Part shown: piece after piece, positions 1 to 7,145 of the stretch
How positions within the stretch are numbered: the stretch's first letter is position 1
Layout: each line of letters begins with the position of its first letter
NCBI GenBank assembly: GCA_947457325.1
Contig: CANGVU010000029.1
Span: 1 to 8,640, forward strand
Direction of reading: 5' to 3'
Length of the DNA: 8,640 nucleotides
Source of the DNA: Flavobacteriales bacterium
GTDB lineage: Bacteria; Bacteroidota; Bacteroidia; Flavobacteriales_D; Sanyastnellaceae
Translations under genes and position numbers: made by a program
Notes under the pieces: generated by a model
Told to the model about the DNA's origin: nothing
What the model saw: the letters and a program-made list of their open reading frames with translations, nothing else
Databases searched by the model: none

Positions 1-164
1 GAGAGTTAATTTTTGAATCCAATGACGTCAAAGAACCCTGGCAAGGCAATAAAAAAGGAAGTCAATATTTTGTGCTTGATGGAATCTATAATTACGTTGT
101 GACATACCAAGATTTGATTGGAAAAACCACTCAATTGAAAGGCAACATTATCATCGCTAGATAA
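1..164 (+). CDS. 3' end of a T9SS-exported protein (type B / gliding-motility-associated C-terminal sorting domain)
   Basis: Only the last 53 codons (frame 3, stop TAA at 162-164) lie in the window; the body of the protein is off the left edge. The residues fit the C-terminal half of the CHU_C-type (type B) sorting domain used by Bacteroidota for type IX secretion: a strand ending LIFES, then EPWQGNKKG (the family's W-x-G turn), the DGIYNYVVTY strand (family pattern DGxYxYxxxY), GKTTQLKGN and a final hydrophobic strand closing with Arg. The product should therefore be a secreted or cell-surface protein exported across the outer membrane; its function cannot be known from this fragment. It ends 42 bp before ffh on the same strand. 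The domain call rests on pattern recognition by eye. Confidence 0.78.
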   Translation, partial: ELIFESNDVKEPWQGNKKGSQYFVLDGIYNYVVTYQDLIGKTTQLKGNIIIAR

Positions 165-177
165 GACATCCCTTTTG

Positions 178-185
178 TACCTTTG
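178..185 (+). promoter_or_regulatory. Candidate Bacteroidota -7 promoter element upstream of ffh
   Basis: TACCTTTG matches the Bacteroidota sigma-A -7 consensus TAnnTTTG exactly and sits 21 bp before the ffh ATG, in the spacer after the upstream stop codon. I see no good TTTG -33 partner at the expected distance, so this is a one-element prediction. If real it drives ffh-purC with a very short leader. Confidence 0.45.
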
Positions 186-206
186 GGGCTCATTTAGAAT
201 TACCCC

Positions 207-1544
207 ATGTTTGAACAATTAACGGACAAGTTTGACAGAGCCTTTAAAATATTAAAAGGCCAAGGAAAAATCACTGAAATCAATGTCGCAGAAACATTGA
301 AAGAAGTGCGCAGAGCATTGCTGGATGCAGACGTCAACTTTAAAACAGCCAAAGAATTTACAGAACGTGTCAAGGAGAAGGCGCTTGGTCAAAATGTTTT
401 GACAGCAGTTTCACCGGGTCAATTGTTGGTGAAAATCACTCATGATGAGTTGAAAGACTTGATGGGTGGTGAGCACTCCGATATTCAATACCAAGGCAAT
501 CCGGGTATTATTTTGATGAGTGGTCTTCAGGGATCGGGTAAAACCACTTTCTCTGGAAAGCTCGCGAATTATCTTAAAACAAAAAAAGGAAAGAATCCCC
601 TTTTGGTAGCCTGCGATATCTATCGCCCTGCGGCTATTGATCAGTTGCATGTAGTTGGAGAAGGCATTGGTGTTGAAGTTTTCAGCGATAGAGGGAACAA
701 CAATGCCGTTGACATAGCGGAGAAAGCCATCGCCTACGCCAAGCAAAAAGGATTCAACGTTGTCATCGTCGATACTGCAGGTCGTTTGGCTGTAGATGAA
801 GAGATGATGCAAGAAATTGAGCGTGTTAAAGCGGCATTGAAACCGACAGAAACTTTATTTGTCGTGGATTCAATGACGGGACAAGACGCTGTCAATACGG
901 CTAAAACGTTTCATGATCGATTGGCATTTGATGGTGTTGTATTGACCAAGTTAGACGGTGACACACGAGGTGGAGCCGCTTTGAGTATTCGCGCTGAAGT
1001 TTCCAAGCCCATTAAGTTTATTGGTACTGGGGAGAAAATGGACGCTTTGGATGTATTCTATCCGGAGCGCATGGCCAGCAGAATCTTGGGCATGGGTGAC
1101 GTGGTATCCTTGGTTGAACGTGCACAAGAACAGTTTGATGAAGAGCAAGCCAAGAAACTAGAAAAGCGCATCAAGAAAGATCAATTTGATTTCAACGATT
1201 TCTTGGAACAAATTGGTCAAATTAAAAAAATGGGAAGTATGAAAGACTTACTAGGAATGGTTCCTGGTATGTCCAAGCTTAAGGATGTCGATATCAATGA
1301 GGATGCCTTCAAACACATTGAAGCCATCATACAATCCATGACGCCATTGGAAAGACAGCAACCAGGAGTTATCAATCCAAGCAGAAAAACACGCATCGCC
1401 AAAGGTTCAGGAAGATCTATTGATGAAGTTAATAAATTGATCAAACAATTTGATCAAATGAAAACGATGATGAAGATGATGACCAACAAAACCCAAATGG
1501 CTCAGATGATGAAACAAATGGGAGGCATGCGCGGCAAAATGTAA
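207..1544 (+). CDS. ffh: Signal recognition particle protein Ffh (SRP54 GTPase)
   Basis: Ffh binds signal sequences of nascent membrane and secreted proteins, pairs with SRP RNA, and delivers ribosomes to the receptor FtsY through paired GTP hydrolysis. The 445 aa length is usual. In order: a helical N domain (about 1-95); the G domain with P-loop GLQGSGKTT (106-114), DIYRPAA (137-143), DTAGR (189-193), [10 protein letters not shown] (247-256) and GTGEK (273-277); and the methionine-rich M domain (about 300-445). The M domain carries the SRP-RNA-binding SGRSIDEV segment and 11 Met in its last 31 residues, the signal-sequence groove and tail. The ATG at 207 gives the normal Ffh N-terminus (MFEQLTDKF). 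No Shine-Dalgarno is visible. purC follows after 14 bp, so co-transcription is likely. No key residue is missing. Confidence 0.98.
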   Translation: MFEQLTDKFDRAFKILKGQGKITEINVAETLKEVRRALLDADVNFKTAKEFTERVKEKALGQNVLTAVSPGQLLVKITHDELKDLMGGEHSDIQYQGNPGIILMSGLQGSGKTTFSGKLANYLKTKKGKNPLLVACDIYRPAAIDQLHVVGEGIGVEVFSDRGNNNAVDIAEKAIAYAKQKGFNVVIVDTAGRLAVDEEMMQEIERVKAALKPTETLFVVDSMTGQDAVNTAKTFHDRLAFDGVVLTKLDGDTRGGAALSIRAEVSKPIKFIGTGEKMDALDVFYPERMASRILGMGDVVSLVERAQEQFDEEQAKKLEKRIKKDQFDFNDFLEQIGQIKKMGSMKDLLGMVPGMSKLKDVDINEDAFKHIEAIIQSMTPLERQQPGVINPSRKTRIAKGSGRSIDEVNKLIKQFDQMKTMMKMMTNKTQMAQMMKQMGGMRGKM

Positions 1545-1558
1545 ATCGACTTCAAAAA

Positions 1559-2485
1559 ATGAATTTCGCCAATACTCAAAACATATACAACGGAAAGGTT
1601 AGAGATGTATACACCATGCCCAATGATCTTTTGGTAATGGTGGCATCCAACAGAATCAGTGCATTTGATGTCATTCTGCCAAGACCCATTCCCAATAAAG
1701 GTCAAGTCCTGAATCAGATTGCAGAAAAAATGTTGGATGCTACATCTGATATCTGTCCCAATTGGAAACTGGCTTCGCCTCATCCTTATGTTACCATTGG
1801 CAAAAAATGCATTCCCTTCAAAGTAGAAATGGTTGTTCGTGGATACCTCACCGGCCATGCTTGGAGAACTTATCAAAGTGGATTGAGAACACTATGTGGA
1901 GTAAATCTTCCGGAAGGACTGAATGAAAACGATCCCTTTCCACAACCCATTATCACTCCCACTACCAAAGCATCAGAAGGACATGATGAAGACATTTCCA
2001 AAGAAGAGATCATAGCCCAAGGTGTAGTCAGCCAAGAGCACTACGAACAATTGGAAAAATACACCCTGGCCCTTTATCAGCGTGGGGTTGAAATTGCTGC
2101 CACGCGTAGACTAATCTTGGTTGACACCAAGTATGAATTTGGTTTATCCAACAACGTGATTACATTGATGGATGAAATTCACACACCAGATTCTTCTCGT
2201 TATTTCTATGCTGATGGTTATCTCGAAAGACAACAAAACAAATTACCTCAAAAACAGTTGAGTAAAGAGTTTGTCAGAGAATGGCTCATTGCCAACAACT
2301 TTATGGGCAAGGAAGGACAAGTGGTTCCAAACATGTCTGATGAATGGATAGCAACCATTCGTGATCGCTACATTGAACTATTTGAAACGATAACTGGAAG
2401 CGATTTCCAGCCCGTCAACTTTGACGAAACGGAAATTGAAAAAACCGTGAATCATTGGCTTGCTGTTGGCCTGGATTCTAAATAA
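1559..2485 (+). CDS. purC: Phosphoribosylaminoimidazole-succinocarboxamide synthase (SAICAR synthetase)
   Basis: This cytoplasmic enzyme of de novo purine synthesis joins CAIR and aspartate, using ATP, to give SAICAR. The 308 aa protein is the longer form of the family (the E. coli enzyme is about 237 aa). Visible motifs: the nucleotide-binding GKVRDVY (12-18), [12 protein letters not shown] (30-41) with PIPNKG (43-48), [14 protein letters not shown] (89-102, first family signature with His where many bacteria have Ser), the [18 protein letters not shown] segment (130-147), VDTKYEFG (188-195, second signature) and [12 protein letters not shown] (204-215). The ATG at 1559 is 14 bp after the ffh stop, and GKVRDVY then falls at the usual distance from the N-terminus. 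Its last 34 bp overlap the 3' end of the opposing SRPBCC-like gene. Other pur genes are not in the window. Confidence 0.97.
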   Translation: MNFANTQNIYNGKVRDVYTMPNDLLVMVASNRISAFDVILPRPIPNKGQVLNQIAEKMLDATSDICPNWKLASPHPYVTIGKKCIPFKVEMVVRGYLTGHAWRTYQSGLRTLCGVNLPEGLNENDPFPQPIITPTTKASEGHDEDISKEEIIAQGVVSQEHYEQLEKYTLALYQRGVEIAATRRLILVDTKYEFGLSNNVITLMDEIHTPDSSRYFYADGYLERQQNKLPQKQLSKEFVREWLIANNFMGKEGQVVPNMSDEWIATIRDRYIELFETITGSDFQPVNFDETEIEKTVNHWLAVGLDSK

Positions 2486-3018
2486 GATTTTAATTGTTCC
2501 AAATTTTCATTGTTCCAATCATCCCAATGATGAGCATTTCCAGTTAGCCAAACAGCCCCGCGAAAATACCATGGTATTTCACCTTGCTTGAGGGTGCAAC
2601 TAACTATTGCAAATCCCTTTTCATCCTCCGATAATTGAAACTCAATCTCGGCATCAGGTTCTTTCTGTTCGCTTACTGATCTTTGGATCTGAATCACATC
2701 TACAAAATCCAGAGAAGCATAAATGGCTTTGATTTCCATGGATTGCGACATCCCATTGTGATAAAACACAACACCATGCTTAGCCATCATAGGCTCTCCA
2801 ATGATTTTAAAATGCGCTGTATCGCTGGCATCCCAATCTTTAAACCACATTATCCATTCATTGAAATCCGAAAGAGCCCATGCCAACTTCTGGTTGCTGC
2901 ATCTGATTTTGACGCTTTGTGTTGACTCATATTGTTCCGGACCAAGAAAACAAAGTGCAGTGTAACCCATCAAAACCATGATGACTACCCAGGCATATGT
3001 CTTCTTCAATGGACTCAT
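2452..3018 (-). CDS. Membrane-anchored SRPBCC (START-like) domain protein, function unknown
   Basis: A 188 aa protein with a short basic N-terminus (MSPLKK), one hydrophobic segment (about 8-26) and then a soluble domain of about 155 residues. The soluble part resembles the SRPBCC/polyketide-cyclase helix-grip fold: an opening strand ([17 protein letters not shown]), the Trp-rich W55xxW58 segment typical of the first long helix, alternating strands in the middle, and a GEIPWYFRG stretch before the C-terminal helix. C23 follows Leu, so it is not a proper lipobox; I favour a membrane anchor over a lipoprotein. SRPBCC domains bind hydrophobic ligands; no ligand can be assigned here. The start codon overlaps the stop of the upstream phosphorylase as ATGA (3018-3015), implying translational coupling. 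The C-terminal codons overlap the end of purC on the other strand by 34 bp. The family call is by eye and moderate. Confidence 0.72.
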   Translation of the reverse strand: MSPLKKTYAWVVIMVLMGYTALCFLGPEQYESTQSVKIRCSNQKLAWALSDFNEWIMWFKDWDASDTAHFKIIGEPMMAKHGVVFYHNGMSQSMEIKAIYASLDFVDVIQIQRSVSEQKEPDAEIEFQLSEDEKGFAIVSCTLKQGEIPWYFRGAVWLTGNAHHWDDWNNENLEQLKSYLESRPTASQ

Positions 3019-3824
3019 ATTCTTTCAATCAACGCTTGATACAATTGCGTGAGTGCAGGTTCTGCTTGTTTGGCTGTTTGAATAATTTCTTCTATGGATA
3101 CAGGACTCAATTTCTGAGGGTCACATTCATCCGTTAAAACAGAAATACAACAACAAGGCAATCCCATATGGTTACAGGCAATAACTTCTGGAACAGTGCT
3201 CATGCCAACTGCATCGCCTCCTATCATGCGAAGAAAACGATACTCAGCTCTGGTTTCTAAATTAGGACCAGGAACTGATATGTACACTCCCTCTTGAACT
3301 TGTATGCCCTTTTCCGCAGCTATTTCCTTAATCAATCCATTCAAGTGATAAGAATACGGTTGAGACATATCTGGAAACCGTGGACCCAATTCATCTGCAT
3401 TCTCTCCACGCAACGGATTCTCTGTTTGAAGATTAATGTGATCCTCAATAACCATCAAACTTCCTTTTTTAAATTCAGGATTCAAAGCACCCGCCGCGTT
3501 GCTCAGCAACATGAATTTTACACCCAACATTCGCATAACACGAACAGGATGGACAACCTGTTGCATGGAATACCCCTCGTAATGGTGGAACCTTCCCTGA
3601 CAGGCCAAAACTTTTTTTCCGCCCAAAGTCCCATAAATGAGCTTTCCAAAATGGAATTCAACCGTGGCAATGGGAAAATGAGGAATAACACTATAATTAA
3701 ACTCCTTCTCTACTTCAATATGTTGCGCCAATCCATGGAGGCCGGTCCCAAGAATGATACCTACCTCAGCCGACTCAATTCCTCTGGCTTTCAACCATTC
3801 TACACTTTCTAAAATCTCTTCCAT
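3015..3824 (-). CDS. Purine nucleoside phosphorylase, class I trimeric (PNP/MTAP family)
   Basis: The enzyme cleaves purine nucleosides with phosphate to free base and (deoxy)ribose-1-phosphate in purine salvage. The 269 aa length is usual for the trimeric class. Motifs: phosphate-binding GIILGTGLHG (22-31), FPIATVEFHFG (50-60, with H58), QGRFHHYEGY (76-85), SNAAGALNP (108-116), NPLRGEN (136-142), VPGPNLETRAE (184-194), GMSTVPEV (207-214) and VLTDECDP (229-236). Aligned by eye with human PNP, base-binding E201 and S220 are kept (E190, S209), but N243 becomes D232 and H257 becomes I244, as in methylthioadenosine phosphorylase. Base specificity (6-oxo versus 6-amino purines, or MTA) is therefore open. 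The gene is first of a two-gene unit with the SRPBCC-like gene, and divergent from the gene starting at 3902. The ATG at 3824 gives a normal N-terminus; I see no convincing promoter box for it. Confidence 0.93.
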   Translation of the reverse strand: MEEILESVEWLKARGIESAEVGIILGTGLHGLAQHIEVEKEFNYSVIPHFPIATVEFHFGKLIYGTLGGKKVLACQGRFHHYEGYSMQQVVHPVRVMRMLGVKFMLLSNAAGALNPEFKKGSLMVIEDHINLQTENPLRGENADELGPRFPDMSQPYSYHLNGLIKEIAAEKGIQVQEGVYISVPGPNLETRAEYRFLRMIGGDAVGMSTVPEVIACNHMGLPCCCISVLTDECDPQKLSPVSIEEIIQTAKQAEPALTQLYQALIERI

Positions 3825-3889
3825 GACATTAATTTACACATTTTAAGTAAAGTTGATAAATCTCTGTGGAAAAACCAACATAAAAAATC

Positions 3890-3897
3890 TATTTTTG
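3890..3897 (+). promoter_or_regulatory. Candidate Bacteroidota -7 promoter element almost at the start codon of the 3902 gene
   Basis: TATTTTTG fits TAnnTTTG and ends 4 bp before the ATG at 3902. A start site at the normal distance would fall on or next to the ATG, giving a leaderless or nearly leaderless mRNA. The region is AT-rich, so a chance match is quite possible, and no -33 TTTG is seen at the right spacing. The rest of the 77-bp divergent spacer (3825-3901) holds nothing else I can name. Confidence 0.35.
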
Positions 3898-3901
3898 TTT
3901 C

Positions 3902-4519
3902 ATGCGTATTTACCACATTCTATTTTTGGCCATCTGCAGTTTGGCACTGAACATCCAATCTAAAGGTCAAAAAAAAATTGGAGAGAATGCGGTTCAAATT
4001 ACTGGAGCATGTTTGGTTAGCGACTCTCTCTATCCCGCGCCGTATGTGAGCATTTTCAGAAACAGGGATCACCGTGGTACATATTCCAATCGCGATGGAT
4101 ATTTTACCATTCCCGCTTTAGAAGGAGATACGCTCACCTTTTTCTGCACTGGTCTGAAGGCTTCCATCTTTGTGGTACCTGTCACCGATGAGCACCAAAT
4201 GCAGGTGGTACAGGTTATGGAAATTGAAGCCATCGAACTATCACCACTTTATATCTTGCCCTACCCCGCGCCACATGAATTGAAAAGAGAGATTTTGGCA
4301 TTGGATCTTCCAGGAGATGGTCACCAATTGTTCAAAAGAGATGAGGTCTCCTTGGCCTCATTTGATGGGATGAACGATTTCTCAAGCATGGCCTATGAAA
4401 ACGCTTCCACCATACTCACAGCCCGTTATAGCAATGGATTTGTATCTGGCGGTAATATTCTTTCCAACGATGCCTGGAGATCCTTTATCGGAGGCTTCAG
4501 ACCGAAACGAAAAAATTGA
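3902..4519 (+). CDS. Small secreted carboxypeptidase-regulatory-like domain protein
   Basis: A 205 aa exported protein of unknown specific role. Residues 1-23 form a signal peptide (short basic start, hydrophobic core ILFLAICSLAL, likely cleavage after SKGQ). Residues about 32-100 resemble the carboxypeptidase-regulatory-like beta-sandwich that is common at the front of Bacteroidota TonB-dependent receptors: ITGACLVSDSLYPAPYVSIF, then RGTYSNRDGYFTIPALEGDTLTF with the typical GT-x(4)-DGYF-x-I pattern. The remaining 100 residues contain LSPLYILPYPAPHELKREIL and a basic end (RPKRKN), which I cannot assign. No lipobox, barrel or enzymatic motif is seen. The ATG at 3902 is the only start that preserves the signal peptide. 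It lies 55 bp upstream of a TonB-dependent receptor on the same strand, so a joint role at the outer membrane is possible. A run of nine A (3969-3977) follows the signal-peptide codons. Confidence 0.8.
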   Translation: MRIYHILFLAICSLALNIQSKGQKKIGENAVQITGACLVSDSLYPAPYVSIFRNRDHRGTYSNRDGYFTIPALEGDTLTFFCTGLKASIFVVPVTDEHQMQVVQVMEIEAIELSPLYILPYPAPHELKREILALDLPGDGHQLFKRDEVSLASFDGMNDFSSMAYENASTILTARYSNGFVSGGNILSNDAWRSFIGGFRPKRKN

Positions 4520-4574
4520 TATAATAAATTTCATTATTTCCGTTACTAATCGGTTCCCGAATTAAATTTAGAGC

Positions 4575-7145
4575 GTGAAGTATTTTATTGGTTTCTTCTT
4601 TTTCTTGATATCACTGACCAATTGGTCGCAAAATGCCACCTTGAAAGGTATTGTGGTCAATACTTCTGGAGAGGGCATTCCTGGTGTTACCCTCATCCAA
4701 AAAGACAACTTAAAAAATGGAACTGTCACGGATGCTTATGGCAAGTTCACCCTTTTTATTCCTGCTGAATTGGACATCACTGTTTCTGTTAAAGGCATTG
4801 GCAGCGAACCCAAGGAGACCATTTTCAATCTGCGCTCAGGTGAGATCAAAGAGGTAGAGATCATGTATGACGCCACTGTCATGAACAAAGGACTTGAGGT
4901 CGTTGACAAACGAAATCAGGAAAATCAAATCATCACCATCTCCACCAAGCTGCCTACTAAGCTGCCCACCATCAATCAAGGTATAGAGGCTTACTTGATT
5001 CAAGCACCCGTTAATTTCCCCTCAGAATTGAGCTCAAGTTTCAATGTGCGGGGAGGAAGCTTTGATGAAAATCTCATTTACGTCAATGATATACAAGTGT
5101 ATCGTCCTTTTTTGGTGCGTGCAGGTCAGCAAGAAGGATTGAGCTTTCCCAATCCAGATATGGTGCGTAAAGTTGAATTCAGCGCTGGTGGATTTCAAGC
5201 CAAATTTGGAGATAAAATGAGTTCAGTTTTGGATATCCAATACGCACGTCCCGACTCTTTTTCTGGCAACCTTCAATTGGGTTTGTTGGGGGGGCAAATT
5301 CAATTCATGGATATAACGAAAAATAAAAAATGGACCTACAATACTGGATTTAGATACCGTGATTATTCCTACATCCTCAACAGCATGGATGTCTCTGGCG
5401 ACTACCAACCCCGTTTTATGGATTGGCAGAACTACATCACCTGGCGTCCAATGGGCAATTACGGCCCGTTGGAATTCAGTTGGCTCACCAATTTATCTTC
5501 CAATCAATACCAATTCCAACCAGCTACACGTCAAACAGACGCCGGAAACATCAATGAGGCCATTCGACTTACTGTTTATTTTGAAGGGCAAGAAAAAACA
5601 CAATTCAGAACATCCTTCAATGCCTTTAGCACCCGCTACAATCCCAGTGAATCCTCTCAAATTCGTTTAACTTTAAGTGCATTTCAAACTTCCGAATCAG
5701 AACACTTTGATATTCTAGGTGCCTATCGTTTGGATGAATTGGACAGAGACTTGGGTTCTGATGAATTTGGTGAAGTTCTTCGCAACAGAGGCGTTGGAGC
5801 CTTTCTCAATCACGGAAGAAACGATCTGAATGCGCAAGTGTACCAAGCTTCTTTGAAAGGCTTCAAGGAATGGGAAAAGCAAAGGCACCTGCTTAATTGG
5901 GGCATCGACGCTTCCTCAGAAACCATTGAAGACAAACTCAATGAATGGACCATGATCGATAGCGCTGGATACGCTGCAAGCCGCCCTAATGATAGCATCG
6001 GTTATACTAATCCTACCCTACAAAATCAACAACTTATTGCTTTCCAAGACAGAATCAAAGCCACTAACAATGTCACTTCGCAGCGGTATTCTGCATTCAT
6101 CCAAGACAGCTGGCGACATGAGTGGGGTGATGGTGATGCTTTCTCCATCACAGCAGGACTGAGAGCCAATCACTGGAGTTTCTCTGAACAAACGGTAACT
6201 GGCCCTAGAATGAATTTGTCTTATACACCAACATGGCTAGGAACAAGAAAGAATGAAAACGGAGTGGACACCGTCCGAAAAGACATGGTCATTACGGCAG
6301 CTTGGGGATATTATTATCAACCTCCTTTCTACAGAGAAATGAGAAATTTCCAAGGCAACATCAACCCTGAAATTCGCGCACAACGCGGCATTCATTACAT
6401 CCTGGGAACAAACTTTGTATTTCGATCTTGGACAAGACCATTCAAATTCACTGGTGAATTGTATTACAAAAAGTTTGAGAATTTGATTCCTTATGAAATA
6501 GAGAATGTACGTCAAAGGTATTACGCCACCAACAATGCGGTTGGCTATGCCTATGGTGCTGACGCCATGGTCAATGGGGAGTTCATTCCCGGCGTTCAGT
6601 CATGGATAAGGGCATCGTATCTTAAAACGGAAGAAGACCTTTTGGATGACCAATATTATCTTTATCTCAATCAATCAGGAGATACGATTTACAGCGGATT
6701 CACAATTGATGATGTTGCTGTAGACTCCATCCTTCAAACCCCTGGATACATTCCAAGACCCACCGACCAGCGTTTCAGCTTCTCTTTATTATTCATGGAC
6801 GAGATGCCGCGCAATCCAAAATACAAAGCGACAGTAAACATGTTTTTCTCCACCGGTGTGCCTTACGGCCCTCCTGGCGGCGAGCGCTATCTGGATGTTT
6901 TGCGCACCCGATCCTACTTCAGGACAGACATTGGTTTCTCACGGGATTTGTTCACCACCAAAAAGAAAAATGGCTCCGCTCGTTTTATCAAAAGCGGAAC
7001 CATTTCATTGGAAGTGTTTAATCTTCTTGGTGTCAACAACATCATCAATCACCAGTGGATAGAGGACGTGAATGGCAGAATGTACGGCATTCCTACATAT
7101 CTCACCGGACGCAGAATCAACCTGCGTTGGGCGATGAGTTTTTAG
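4575..7145 (+). CDS. TonB-dependent outer-membrane receptor with N-terminal carboxypeptidase-regulatory-like domain
   Basis: An 856 aa outer-membrane protein predicted to take up an unknown substrate using TonB-ExbBD energy. Order: signal peptide (1-19, core FIGFFFFLISL, cleavage near WSQ); carboxypeptidase-regulatory-like domain (about 21-100, with GEGIPGVTL and NGTVTDAYGKFTL); plug (about 118-220) with FNVRGGSFDENLIYVND (156-172) and SAGGFQAKFGDKMSS (203-217); and a beta-barrel to the C-terminus with many Y/W-rich strands, a YSAFIQDSW strand and the terminal aromatic SF expected for BAM-assembled proteins. The start is GTG: a TAG stop in the same frame ends at 4571, 3 bp upstream, and the next in-frame ATG would lose the signal peptide. 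No SusD partner is present, which argues against a SusCD glycan system; the next gene is convergent. A tandem KLPT repeat (125-132) and a run of seven G (5288-5294) are small oddities. Confidence 0.93.
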   Translation: MKYFIGFFFFLISLTNWSQNATLKGIVVNTSGEGIPGVTLIQKDNLKNGTVTDAYGKFTLFIPAELDITVSVKGIGSEPKETIFNLRSGEIKEVEIMYDATVMNKGLEVVDKRNQENQIITISTKLPTKLPTINQGIEAYLIQAPVNFPSELSSSFNVRGGSFDENLIYVNDIQVYRPFLVRAGQQEGLSFPNPDMVRKVEFSAGGFQAKFGDKMSSVLDIQYARPDSFSGNLQLGLLGGQIQFMDITKNKKWTYNTGFRYRDYSYILNSMDVSGDYQPRFMDWQNYITWRPMGNYGPLEFSWLTNLSSNQYQFQPATRQTDAGNINEAIRLTVYFEGQEKTQFRTSFNAFSTRYNPSESSQIRLTLSAFQTSESEHFDILGAYRLDELDRDLGSDEFGEVLRNRGVGAFLNHGRNDLNAQVYQASLKGFKEWEKQRHLLNWGIDASSETIEDKLNEWTMIDSAGYAASRPNDSIGYTNPTLQNQQLIAFQDRIKATNNVTSQRYSAFIQDSWRHEWGDGDAFSITAGLRANHWSFSEQTVTGPRMNLSYTPTWLGTRKNENGVDTVRKDMVITAAWGYYYQPPFYREMRNFQGNINPEIRAQRGIHYILGTNFVFRSWTRPFKFTGELYYKKFENLIPYEIENVRQRYYATNNAVGYAYGADAMVNGEFIPGVQSWIRASYLKTEEDLLDDQYYLYLNQSGDTIYSGFTIDDVAVDSILQTPGYIPRPTDQRFSFSLLFMDEMPRNPKYKATVNMFFSTGVPYGPPGGERYLDVLRTRSYFRTDIGFSRDLFTTKKKNGSARFIKSGTISLEVFNLLGVNNIINHQWIEDVNGRMYGIPTYLTGRRINLRWAMSF
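6960..7004 (-). terminator. Candidate intrinsic terminator for the minus-strand receptor/lipoprotein unit, inside the opposing receptor gene
   Basis: Positions 6969-6980 and 6993-7004 form an inverted repeat pairing 11 of 12 positions (one C/A mismatch), with a further AAAA/TTTT pairing possible in the 12-nt loop. Read on the minus strand, the stem is followed at once by a T-rich tract (TTTTTCTTTTT, 6970-6960), the classic Rho-independent layout. It lies 137 bp past the lipoprotein stop codon, inside the C-terminal codons of the + strand receptor. On the + strand the bases after the stem are not T-rich, so it should act only on minus-strand transcripts. No folding energy was computed. Confidence 0.5.

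Noticed and set aside
411..812. Minus-strand 133 aa open frame inside ffh
   Set aside because: It lies wholly antisense to the conserved G domain of Ffh and shows no recognisable motifs or promoter; it is a shadow frame.
2493..2518. Direct repeat ATTGTTCCAA twice, 16 bp apart, just after purC
   Set aside because: It lies in the C-terminal codons of the opposing SRPBCC-like gene (repeated E-Q/N-N type codons) and is too short to call a regulatory or mobile repeat.
2518..2531. ATCAT-CCCA-ATGAT hairpin as a purC terminator
   Set aside because: The stem has only 5 mostly AT pairs and no T-tract follows.
3294..3812. Plus-strand 172 aa open frame opposite the phosphorylase
   Set aside because: It is antisense to a clearly conserved enzyme, and the translation has no domain-like pattern.
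4520..4574. Possible terminator or promoter in the spacer between the small secreted protein and the receptor
   Set aside because: Only weak AT-rich pairings are present and no TAnnTTTG box is seen; I assume read-through from the upstream gene.
4575..7145. A SusC/SusD polysaccharide-utilisation locus
   Set aside because: There is no SusD-like lipoprotein or carbohydrate-active enzyme beside either receptor, and the receptor at 4575 is shorter than typical SusC.
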